DNA from: Hydractinia symbiolongicarpus
Lineage: Eukaryota; Cnidaria; Hydrozoa; Anthoathecata; Hydractiniidae
Direction of reading: 5' to 3'
Assembly (NCBI RefSeq): GCF_029227915.1
Contig: NC_079877.1
Coordinates: forward strand, 27,615,851 to 27,679,850
Length of the DNA: 64,000 nucleotides
The position numbers were made by a program, and so were the translations under genes. Position 1 is the first letter of the stretch, and each line of letters begins with the position of its first letter. Shown here one piece after another: positions 33,936 to 45,043 of this stretch. Below the pieces are notes generated by a model that saw nothing but the letters and a program-made list of their open reading frames with translations, made no database searches and was not told the origin of the DNA.

Positions 33936-36585
33936 AGTTCTCGTGCTAGTTCGGACCGTAAAATGTAACCACGCTGGCTTTGTGCTCATTGTTGATTTTA
34001 ATTCGGGGTTTTGCTCTGAGAAATTACTAATCGGTGAATTTGACTTTTAGAGATTTGCTCTGACACATTTGTTTGCGTCAAAGAATTTAATATACTTGAA
34101 GAAAACTTAGTTAACTAGGGTAATTGATAAATAGGGAAGCATCTCAATATTGTGAAATCTTTGTTTGTTAAATTAAATATGTTTTTGCTAATTACCATTA
34201 TTTTTTTACTATCTCGTCTGTGAGAATAGCATTAATATTAAACTCCTAACCAACGAATTAACTAACTACGTCAGAAATAGCCAATTTCTACGTCATCAAA
34301 GAGCTTTCAAAAGCAAAAAAGGCTGCTTAGTTATCTGAACTAGCATTGTAACAGACTATTGCACATAAGTGCAACGCGCTAACCATGCCTCGTGGCTTTT
34401 CTACTAAGCTACAACTTTGACTCAGCGAACAGTCACCTTTATTTTCATCGTTCATCAATCTTTATTACACTCTTTCAGAATCGTTACAATTTTTTACGTC
34501 ATCTAAAAATATATATACATAGTATAAAAGATACAACAAGTAATCAGAAGTAATTCGCTATTTTTCTGTTGATTTAAGTGCAAGATTTTGTTAGAGATTT
34601 GCCTTTTCCAGACTTTAAACTCTTTGGTAGCCAAATGAGGTTGGTTTCATTTACCTATTTTCATATAGAAGCGGCATATTTCTAAACGTAAAGTAAGGCA
34701 ATTATAATGTTATTTTTAGAAACTTTTTTAAGGGTGGGTGAGCGGGGTTTCTCTTTAACTTGTTGCAGCTCTAATGGTTAATCGACTTGTAAGAAGGGTG
34801 GGAGTTGTTGCATGTGTTATAAACGTTAAGGCTGAAACTAGTGTATCGTGTAACAAGCTCACGAATATTACGTAACGAAAATAAAAACGAATATTTAAAC
34901 ATTTAATATTTACATTTAGATATTAAAACTGCCTGTTACAAACTTTGCTCTATTTAGCCAAAAAAAAATTCTCTTATTCAGTTACGTTATTTATTCAAGC
35001 TTTTGTTTCAACGGTAGCTTTGACACGACATTTAAAGTGAAGGCTGACGATAAAAGGTATACACATAGATTAGGGATATCCAGCCTAAACACATTGTAAA
35101 ATAGTATTGGTTAAAGAGATGAACAAATATTTTTTAAATGTTTACCTACTGTTGCTTGATACAGCTACTTTCAAATGTACCGAGCTATATGTAAACTTTT
35201 TATTACAAAACATTGTCAAATAATTTGTATTATCGCTCCAGATTTAAGTCGGGACATTGATCGAAGAAAACCATTTACGAATTTCGCTGGACCACAATAT
35301 TTAATATATTGATATCTTCCCTGTCGTATTTGTATGTGTCGTACGTGACAGTGAAATGTGTCGTCTTCTGTTCTACTTCATTTGGGCTCTGCGTGAATAT
35401 TCTATGCGTTATTTCATATAAGAAAACAAATTTTTACGGAGCTAAGCCACCGAGCAAAACCCATTTGCCATTTAAGTAAGTGAAAATATTTCAGGAAACT
35501 TTTCTAAAAAGTTGTCCACTTATGAACTTCAGATTAAAAAGTATTTTACTTACTGTCGTATTCCAAAGAAAATATTTTTAGCGTAGATGTAAAGTGACTA
35601 TTCCGCGCAACATGTGCAAATCAAAATTGGAAATCAACCACGACGTTGAAAATAAGTTATAAAGTTTTGTTATGTGAAGGACGGAATTAAAAAATATTAA
35701 TAAATTTTATCATTTTTCCGTGTTTTATGATGTCTCTTTGAATTGAGGGCCAATTTTTTTATACCTTAAAATCTACCTGCAAGTGCCACCGATACCTACA
35801 AAATTGTTAATATGATGCTTTTCAACATTTACGCAAATAACTCTGGGTAGAATGCTTGTTCAGCAAACTTTTTAATAAGCACTTAGTAGCCGAATAATCG
35901 TTCAGTCCAAATGAGCTGCCAGATTAAATAGTTTAAAAATCCTTAAACGCGAATTATGAAGGGACAACCTAGAAATTCTCTTTGTAGTCTTTTATAATTT
36001 TTTTTGCAACGTGCATGCCGTTTGCATTTACTGAAGAGATTCACGATTTTTATTAACTTCTATGGAACAGAAGTGCTTTGCACCTCGACAGCCATTCTAA
36101 ATAGAAACCCTGGCGAAACCCTTATCAAAAAGTGTGAAAAGACCCCTAGGGACGAGGTTGCCTATGGACTTGTAATTCGCTATAAAGATTTCTTTTTGAT
36201 TGCGATTTTGCTTAAAAACATAGAGGGCATGTCCCTGCTCTGTAACCCTTTATATAGTGATTCCTCAACCTCGATCTAATCTATAATACTCTACTTTTTG
36301 CCTATGAGACAAAGATGGCAGCTGCAAGTAACAACGGGGACATTCCCGTGGGTGTTTTCTAACAGGCCATTTGTCGTGGATATTTCCGCGAACTTTCGCG
36401 ACAAAAGTTTTACAAATTAAACCCAAAAAGAGGTTAGTCACTTCTATTATGTTCATATGTTGCAGACCGTTTTGTTTTAGAGGTATTCCATAAATATGTT
36501 AACCAGATCAGTCCACATGTGTACAGTATAGTGTTTTGTTTCACCTAAACCGAAATGAAAATGGTTAAACATGATGGCGTCATAA

Positions 36586-36732
36586 AGTGACACAACTTTT
36601 AACTGGACGGACAAAGATATTGAGCTTTTATTAGAGACCGTAAAAAGTTTTAAAGCTGAACAAAAGGTCAACGGCAATAATTTGGAAACCATTTCTAGCA
36701 AATACGAAAGTGTTCTAGAATTTATAGAATGA
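36586..36732 (+). pseudogene. Myb/SANT-like (trihelix) DNA-binding domain fragment
   Basis: A 48-residue open stretch reads FNWTDKDIELLLETVKSF, then ETISSKYESVLEFIE, then a stop. The W..D.DIELLLE..  .. S KYE pattern is typical of Myb/SANT-like domains abundant in cnidarians, often as part of PIF/Harbinger-type transposons. An in-frame stop lies just upstream (about 36583), with no start or acceptor, so this is a broken copy. The stop overlaps the beginning of the 115-bp repeat at 36729. Confidence 0.5.
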
Positions 36733-36843
36733 TAAATCAGCCAACAAATAAATAAGAAAAGTTTTAAAAACACATGTTAAAATTTTATTTTTAATTTATA
36801 AAGTAGCACGAAGCTTTTCGTAACTGAGTTACATTTTCAAGTG
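36729..36843 (+). repeat. 115-bp repeat, copy 1 (3' of the SANT fragment)
   Basis: Starts atgataaatcagccaacaaa and ends gttacattttcaagtg. It is nearly identical to 41334-41448, with one or two differences. At this copy it follows directly on the SANT-like coding remnant, so it is likely the 3' end of the source element. Confidence 0.85.
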
Positions 36844-39580
36844 ATAAAAATATCCTAAGCTAAAAACCTTTATACAAAATATCTACAATAAAATAATTAA
36901 TTGATTTAATAAAATGTTCTACCCAAGGGAATACAAGTAAAAATCATGGACAAGCGAAACAAAAGAAAGAAAATGTGCAAAATCACCATGTGTAAAAATA
37001 AAATAAAAGAAACAAAAACTAATTGCCCACGGGAATAGAGAATAAAAACAGGCGATGGTGTAGAAAAAAAGCTATGTAACTCCATTCCTAAATAACAAAA
37101 GTGATTTGGTCTCTTTTTGATCATTCAAGAGGTTCTAGAATTATTTCATAACGCTACAGAAGACTACCTTAGGAGCTACAGAAGACCATCCTAGACGCAA
37201 GTTAAAAAAAATAATTTCAGTCAACTGTAAAAAAGCATTAGATTCGGAGCGAAGGAGGTGATGGGGCAGTACGTTAAGACAATTAATCTCCGCACGAATT
37301 TTTTTTGAAAATAAAAATATAATTTTTGTTTGTCTGATAAATTGGTAAAAACGAAGTATCAACAACACGTTCACGCACGAAGAATTACTTATCCTGCTTG
37401 TGTAAACTGTGCAGTTTGTGTGTTTTAATAGCACTTAGAAGCTACGGAAATGGAAGAAGGAAGGAGGTAAATTCACTAACTCAACCAAGAAGAATCTGTA
37501 CAAGTAAAAAAATATAGAGCCATAGCTTTCGAAAGTGTTAAGAAGACAACAATGACTGTAAGAAGTATTTAAAATGACTCCAAAATGAATTATCATACTG
37601 GTCTATATTCTCTCATGTTCTCCAATGCTTTGTTTTTAATGAAGCCTCACTTACAACAAGCGAATTATTGGAGAAGATAAAAAGGTGCAATTTTGTTACA
37701 GAAATCATGCGTAAAATTAACTTTGTAAAAAATCTGACACCGTGACAAGATTGTTTAGAAGCGTCATTATGTTGTACAACCTAATTAAAATAGAATTGTA
37801 AGGAGAGTTGACGCACTTGTAGTCTGTAGTTGCTTATTGACCGACCAAATCCTTAACAAATCAAGAATGTACGAAGTTAGACTATAAACATTATTTACTT
37901 TAACAATGCTAAGCCCTTTCTAGATATATAACTTTTTTATCCGATTGTCATGGTGGGGGTAGAGAAGAATTATTGTTACGCTTTGACATTCTCGTCTTTA
38001 GTGTCTTTTTGTCTCATGAGCCGTTATTACAAGGAGCGCTCAACAGTAATTCTGGTACAGATTGGTATTGCGATATAAAAATGCACAGATATACTGGCCA
38101 TTTTTGAAGTTCTTAAGTTGATAAGATACAAATTCGATGTTCGCCTCAAAAGCAAAACTTAGAGATGTCGGGCGAATAAGACACGAAGCAAAATTATTAT
38201 AATTTCACTGATTTCACTCCATCCATGCGGATGAACTACATTGTTTGCATTAATTGGAAAAGTAACTGAAAGTTTATTGTTGTTAGCTAAATTTTATGAG
38301 GTGTAGGTAGCTGCTGTATTAGCTAGCATGCTAACATGATACCTGAGACAGCTTTCCTTAACCACATATTTACATGGCTTTTATATTTCCAAGTGGGATA
38401 TTTTCGAGAACATCTTAGATATTGTATGCAAAGAGTTGGGCACAATTTTTAGCCAATTTTCGCCATTTGAAATTCGAAACTAATGACAGGTTCCATCTAC
38501 AATCAGTAAGAAAGACTTCAAGAGCCATCATCTTGTAAATACTTCGCATCCGGGATTTACAAAGGTGCAACTTCTGTTTATGTGTAGGCATGCTAAGTAT
38601 CGTTTAGAAGGTGCTAGTGGCACTCTCAACATTCCGTAGTTATGGAATAATTTAAGTCAAGTGCCGTGATGTGTCGTAATATTGAGAGTCCTCCTGGTGT
38701 CAATAACAATAAGCACGCTTATTGTTATTGACACCAGGATGACTCGCAAGAGTTTGGATTGAACGAAATAAAAAAGTCGAGATAACTACTTGTGGCGACA
38801 GACTTTGAATTTGTGCTTGTGTACCAACAATTTTTTTGTACTGTTTGTAGTTGGGGTATTAATTACATGGAGTATTACTAGAATGGTAAATTTTATCGGG
38901 ATGCTCTTAATCAACATGTAAAGTTAAAAAATGTCAGGTCCAGTTCTAAAATGTTTACTGTAACTGAGACAAGAAACCATTTTCTTCAAAACCGGATTGC
39001 ATGAAACATTTAACAATTATAAATAACAGAATGTGGCTTGTTATAAAGCTGCAGGGTATTAATCCTAAAAATATTGAGTTCGACCAGGATACGTGACAAG
39101 ATGCTGCTGAAGATTGAAAAGTCCCTGGCCTAAAACTTTTGCGGCCTTTTGTGTTAAATTTTCTTCTTGCATTCATTTGGCCTTAAAATAAATTCGTTTC
39201 CAGCCATATTTGTTTGTTCTTATTTGACTGACTGATCTAAAAACACTTTAGAAGTTAGTAAATCTTAAGTTAGTGAATTTTTTTTAATTCAAGTTCAGTC
39301 AACCCAAAGTCATAACGCGCTGGATACTTACATTGCAGTACAATAATGTTAAAGTATGCCACATAGAGAATAAAAGCATTTCTGTAAATAAAGTTTCAGA
39401 CATTTTGTGGGAAAGGCAATGACACACAAAAAAAGGAAGACAGTTTATCTGTTAGTGCTACCTTTGGCATACAATGCTGGGTCTCCCAGGTCTCCCAGGT
39501 AAGTGATCTAAAAACATCTTATGAACATTCTGACAGATTGAGGTAAAACCCACCCCATATCTTTTTCGGGTCAAGGATTT
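36844..39580. other. intergenic, no gene recognised
   Basis: AT-rich. It contains the near-perfect palindrome at 38686-38745. The minus-strand open frames at 36.9-37.4 kb are low in complexity and lack motifs. Confidence 0.4.
38686..38745. repeat. near-perfect 60-bp palindrome
   Basis: The core 38693-38738 has two perfect 22-base arms (cctggtgtcaataacaataa.. and its inverse) with a 2-base loop. With one mismatch the arms extend to about 29 bases (gagtcctcctgg versus the complement of ccaggatgactc). Confidence 0.92.
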
Positions 39581-39811
39581 ATGGATGACATACATCTGGA
39601 ACTAAATGGCTACACAGTTTATCGCCTGTATTTTTTGGTCTATCTTTTAAATGCACTTACAACACTTGGTATACATAGGAATAAAATTAGTGACAAAAAA
39701 TTTGTGAGCACTTTTGTCATGAAAAAGGCAATAATATGCCAAAAGAAGTACAGTGCAGTTTACGTTAGTGCTACACTTAATGTTAAATCGATGGATCTAG
39801 CTAGTACATAA
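39581..39811 (+). pseudogene. possible piggyBac-type transposase scrap
   Basis: A 76-codon frame contains LYFLVYLLNALTTLGIHRNK followed by ISDKKF. This loosely resembles the piggyBac transposase stretch YFDN..TS..LL..L...GI.A.GT.R.N. The catalytic aspartate of that stretch is not preserved. No inverted repeats or TTAA duplications were found around it. Weak. Confidence 0.2.
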
Positions 39812-40705
39812 TTTCATTATATTTCCATATCTATGTGGTTTTTAGTCAACATAATATTTCTTAGGAATGTGATGGATAATTTTGTTATCTCACTGACTGT
39901 GTTCTCTTCAAACCTTTTGAATAAAACACAGCCAACTTGTCATCAAAATCTTTATAAAAATAGAATCAACCATTGACTTTCAACAATGGCTTGTGTACCA
40001 AGAAGTAAAAAAATAAATTCAACTAAAATACTCGAAATATATTGCTAGCTAGCTAGCTACAATTCTGCAGGGGAAGCACAAACACAAATATGGTACTGGC
40101 CTTATCATTATCCACTCCACGTAATAGATCAACTGCATTATTTGCTATTCTTGTTTACAAAAACACCCGCGCGGGAGAGAAATAAATAGTTTTTAGTTAT
40201 TATTAAAATAAATTATAAACGATCATGTGACCAGCCTGTGCCTGGGCCTTTTTGCCGCTACTAAATTAATCAAAAAAGGAAGAATACCTTGGGAACGATG
40301 TTGGCAAATCAGGTAATCTATCTTGTCTTAACAATTGACAACCACATTCTCTTCTAAACGCTTTCAACATCAACTATACCCTCTGTCCCACGTTAATCAC
40401 ACTAAGGGAGATTTGTATCAGGAGAATGTTATTTTTTTCTTTTTTATGTGTGTGTTAATCAAACAAGAAGAACAAAGTATATGTGTCAATGAGCTTTGTA
40501 TTGTGATTAAAAAAAATATATATATATTTTTAAACTTTAATTACAGGTGGTCAATTAACTAGTAGTTTTCTAACCATCCTGAATATTTACGTTCCACTTC
40601 GATCTAATTAACACAACACTTTCAAAATCAGCGTTGATTTTGGCTCCTTAACTTCCTGGAAAAAGGTATAGCGTAAATGAAGGGGAAATCAGTACTTTTA
40701 GTTTT

Positions 40706-41693
40706 TCACTGTCGATGAAAAGCAGTTTTAGTGGTACTTCTAAAGACTACTGTAGTCTGTGATTCTACCCTTCCTGCTCTAGAACCATAAACAAACGTAT
40801 CAAACACTGCATTTGTCAAGGTAATGAAGTATATCCATGGATCAATATAGCTCTGCTGAAATGCAGAATTGCTGTATATAAGTACATGGATATTCTTTAA
40901 ACCTCCAGGCAAGTAACGCGATCTTAGCTGGTTTCTTATTTCTTGCTGCATATTTGCTCGGACATACGTAAAGATACCTTTGAACAAAACAGCATAACAA
41001 TAAAAACTAGCACACCCCAAACTGTGGTTACAACTTTGCAAATACCATATAGAGATGGAAAAATGTAGTAAAAGAATAACGGACTGAATATCCATAATAC
41101 CCAAAATATAATCAACAAATAAACAAGCACTGTGTTATCGGGTTTTGTTTTGTATAAAAACGGTTTCATGACGGCCACACACAAAGCCGCAGTGATGAAT
41201 CCAATTGTTGTAATTGCCAATGTAGCACATACGTACCCGGTTATCAACCGGATCCTTAGCATCGTGTAATTTGGAATTCCTTTATGATAACCTGTCAGAA
41301 TAACTGCATATATAGGTAACGACACTACACCTTATGATAAATCAGCCAACAAATAAATAAGAAAAGTTTTAAAAACACATGTTAAAATTTTATTTTTAAT
41401 TTATAAAGTAGCACGAAGCTTTTCGTAACTGAGTTACATTTTTAAGTAAACTACACCAGTGACACTACACCTGTTATTAAATCACATGAAGAAAGCAAAT
41501 CATTTGTCACCCGTTTTGAACCCTTCGAAAATTTTACAGACCATTTAAAGATACTGTTTATTGTCATTATAAAGAATATACATATCAAGCTTGCCCAACA
41601 TGAAACGATCAGATTCACTTTAGCGCTACTTGTTGACAACATTTCATATTTTGTAGAGGAACATCTGATAACACCACTACAGTTAGGATCCAT
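40706..41693 (-). pseudogene. class A GPCR pseudogene, insertion-disrupted and frameshifted
   Basis: It starts at ATG 41693. TM1 (LIVSCWASLICIFFIMTINSIF) is followed by a loop and TM2 (NDLLSSCDLITGV). An insertion splits the frame inside TM2. After it come SLPIYAVILTG, TM3 with AALCVAVMKPFLY in the place of the DRY motif, TM4 (VLVYLLIIFWVLWIFSPLFF) and TM5 (VVTTVWGVLVFIVM). Near 40985 the frame shifts by one base to continue as FTYVRANMQQEIRNQL. TM6 is missing, and TM7 reads SYIDPWIYFI, a DPxxY-type ending. Damage therefore includes a 128-bp insertion with 12-bp direct repeats (41321-41332, 41461-41472), a frameshift and loss of TM6. It is a dead copy of a cnidarian rhodopsin-class receptor; the ligand is unknown. 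Confidence 0.7.
41334..41448 (+). mobile_element. 115-bp repeat, copy 2, inserted in the GPCR pseudogene
   Basis: Matches 36729-36843. It is flanked by gacactacacct on both sides (41321-41332 and 41461-41472), a 12-bp target-site duplication. The repeat plus one duplication adds 140 bases, which explains the frame change between the two GPCR segments. A further actacacc (41451-41458) sits just inside the right end. Confidence 0.85.
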
Positions 41694-43903
41694 GTTATAC
41701 TAGCGAAATATATGTAGATTTAAGATATCAGGTTTTTAACTCACAATATGAACAGTATTGTAACAAATGTAACATTACGCAACCCTCAAGTTATTATATA
41801 CACATTAATTTTTCTTTTTATCATACTTAGCTATTTACGTTATGTAAAAGCTGATATTTTGAATCGCCATTCGATCATTATCTCACTATAACCTGGCTAT
41901 ACGGTGAAGGGTGTTTTTTCGAAACATCTGCTAAAATTTAAGCAGAAATAAAAACTTCAAGGGGTGATATTGAATCGCATCAATTTATAATACTTTATAT
42001 CTTGTTTGCTTGTATCCTAAATGCACTTTAAAGGAACCTATTCACCGTTTAGCATTTCTCTTATTTAATTTAAATTTCACAACGAGTAATAATAGTACTC
42101 TAATTTCTTCAAATTCTTTGGCTTTTTCCATCCGCCATATTTAACGATTTCTTTGATCGAGCCGGCTAAGTAGCGGCGGGTCTTCGCAAAATAATATTAA
42201 CAAATATATGTTGAATGGAAAAGTGAGACTTGCCTCGCTTGCCTTTAGTATATACACATCGATACACGTGTTGTATAAGAGTTAGTTGTCTGAAGATCGT
42301 GAATAAGTAACACGAACATGAAACATGTGTAGTTCTTATTTTGCGATCCCACTACGTTCAACATATATTAAGAGAAATTCATATAATTATACTGGGAGTT
42401 GGAACAAGATGATTACCAAATAATATTGCATTTGTATTTTTTAATTGTACGAATTTTCACGACATTTACATTAATTTACAGACATTCTCACGCGTAAATA
42501 GAGCGAAAATTGAATCCAGATTTTGTACATGTTTGGGTAAATAAAGAACGCTTGTGGTTGTTGTTTAAACCAGCAAAATAAAAAGCTAAAGTCAAAAAAC
42601 CATGGAAATAAAATGCTTGTCGGCAACATGTAACAGAAAACCTTTGAAGACATCAAAAAATTGGGGTACTTTTTCAGACAGACAAAGATTTTCTGACCAA
42701 GGTGGGAACTTTAAGGTGGATACTGGCAATAAAAGGTTTTTATAATCATATTTTAAATTAATTTGATGAGAATCAGCAGCAAATATGCAAAATAACTGAA
42801 AATGTTATGTATACTGAAATGCACATACCATGAAAGTAATAGAAAAAGCAAGCTATAAGTAATAATCACTGCAGATATTACCTTTTCACGAATTTTGTAG
42901 AATAACTGGAGCTGCACTAACTTTTGCTCAACACACGCTATTATATGCTCACCGCCCTGGACGATGTACATTTTTTAACCAAGTTCATTTATTCAGGTGC
43001 CAGTTATGTCAACTTTTGTTTCGTCTATTAAAGGACAGATGCGCGTAAAAGAAATGCGTTAAAAGTAAACACGTTACCTTAGCCCCAGGGGCGGGGCTAA
43101 GGTAAGTTACGAGAAAAAAAGATGAGCTGTTTACAATACTTTGGTGACGAAGGATATTTTTCGCTTCTAAAACGTTCTGAGACTCGTAAAACGTCTTTAC
43201 CTTTTTTTAATTGAAATATTCTTTATTTAAAACGGCGCTACAACTCATGCCTTAAATAAATAGCCCACCCGTGATTGATAATATTGTGCATAGCCTCTTT
43301 TTGTTGAATTAAGAAAAAAATCATACTATTAAAAAACACTTTAAAAAATTGATTTTTTACACTTCGCAGCAAACATTGTTTAGCTACTTTAGGAAAAAAC
43401 GCCTCAAAACTTGTTTAGTTATTGTTTGCCTGGATATGATTATACGGAGTTAATTATTTATTTCAAAGTATTTCATTTGACAAATAAGAAAGTTTTAAAT
43501 AATTATATAATACTATAATAATTTCAAGCGATATGTAAGAAATAAAGCAGCTCCTCGTTTCCTCTTTTCGAGAAATCCGCAATGCATTATCGTAGTTGTA
43601 TTCAGAAAACCCTTCGCGAAAAAGCAAAAGCACTCGTTTCTTAAAGGTTACATATTTTCGCTTTCAAACAAATGTCCCAATGATTAAGGAGCTGCAGAAA
43701 TAATATGACATACTTTAGTCTTTGTCAACAACAAAAGAGGACGCTAATATTAAAAGGCAATTACTGAAGTTTGCAAATTTCGGTGAAATATACCGTTGTT
43801 CAATGTCTGACTTAAACCATTTTTGTTGTCCAACTTTTAGAAAGTTTACAACTCGATGCAATGATTTAATTTTTCCTGTTTATAAAGTATATTAACTTAC
43901 CTT
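41694..43903. other. intergenic, no gene recognised
   Basis: AT-rich. The only structure noted is the hairpin at 43074-43105. Confidence 0.4.
43074..43105. repeat. GC-rich perfect hairpin
   Basis: Arms TTACCTTAGCCCC and GGGGCTAAGGTAA (13 bases each, perfect) surround a 6-base loop aggggc. It stands out against the AT-rich surroundings. Confidence 0.85.
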
Positions 43904-45043
43904 ATTTTTTAATGTTGCAGTTAATATTTTTTAATGTTGCAGTAAATATCTTTTAATGTTGCAGTAAATATCTTTTAATGTTGCGGTAAATATCTTTTAA
44001 TGTTGCAGTAAATATTTTTTAATGTTTTAGTAAAGATCTTTTAATGTTGCAGTAAATATCTTTTAATGTTGCAGTAAGTATCTTTTAATGTTGCAGTAAA
44101 TATGTTTTAATGTTGCAGTAAATATTTTTTCATGTTTTCATGTTGCAGTATGTATCTCATGTTGCAGTAAGTATATTTTTTCATGTTTTCATGTTGCAGT
44201 AAATATTTTTTAATGTTTTAGTAAATATCTTTTAATGTTGCAGTAAATATCTTTTAATGTTGCAGTAAATATCTTTTAATGTTGCAGTAAATATCTTATA
44301 ATGTTGCAGTAAATATCTTTTAATGTTGCAGTAAATATCTTTTAATGTTGCAGTAAATATTTTTTAATGTTGCAGTAAATATCTTTTAATGTTGCAGTAA
44401 ATATTTTTTAATGTTGCAGTAAATATTTTTTAATGTTGTAGTAAATATCTTATAATGTTGCAGTAAATATCTTTTAATGTTGCAGTAAATATCTTTTAAT
44501 GTTGCAGTAAATATTTTTTAATGTTGCAGTAAATATTTTTTAATGTTGTAGTAAATATTTTTTAATGTTGTAGTAAATATTTTTTAATGTTGTAGTAAAT
44601 ATTTTTTAATGTTGCAGTAAATATTTTTTAATGTTGTAGTAAATATTTTTTAATGTTGCAGTTAATATTTTTTAATGTTGCAGTAAATATCTTTTAATGT
44701 TGCAGTAAATATTTTTTCTTGTTGCAGTAAATATTTTTTCATGTTGCAGTAAGTATCTTTTAATGTTGCAGTAAGTATCTTTTAATGTTGCAGTAAATAT
44801 CTTTTAATGTTGCAGTAAATATCTTTTAATGTTGCAGTAAGTATCTTTTAATGTTGCAGTAAGTATCTTTTAATGTTGCAGTTAATATTTTTTAATGTTT
44901 TAGTAAATATTTTTTAATGTTGCAGTAAATATCTTTTAATGTTGCAGTAAATATCTTTTAATGTTGCAGTAAATATGTTTTAATGTTGCAGTAAATATCT
45001 TTTAATGTTGCAGTAAATATTTTTTAATGTTGCAGTAAATATC
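43904..45043. repeat. 22-bp minisatellite, about 50 copies
   Basis: The unit is tttttaatgttgcagtaaat plus at, repeated over about 1.14 kb. Variants are at the sixth base of the T run (c/t/g), gttgcag versus gttttag or gttgtag, and agtaaat versus agtaagt. Around 44120-44200 some units have a compound form (catgttttcatgttgcag). Confidence 0.97.

Larger units (their letters stand above)
31057..36585. other. 5.5-kb gene-poor region
   Basis: No exon with both protein-like composition and splice support was found. It holds a decayed tandem repeat (33340-33590), a GTCTGTCTGT-family copy (33826-33935), and repeat edges at about 31520 (gtccccaggggtgc) and 32752 (accctgggaacgagg). Otherwise it is unassigned AT-rich DNA. 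Confidence 0.4.

Noticed and set aside
36004-36279. 91-codon plus frame
   Set aside because: It runs into the repeat edge ccctagggacgaggttg and has no motif or splice support.
43904-45043. CRISPR-like array
   Set aside because: Units are contiguous without unique spacers and the genome is eukaryotic. It is a minisatellite.
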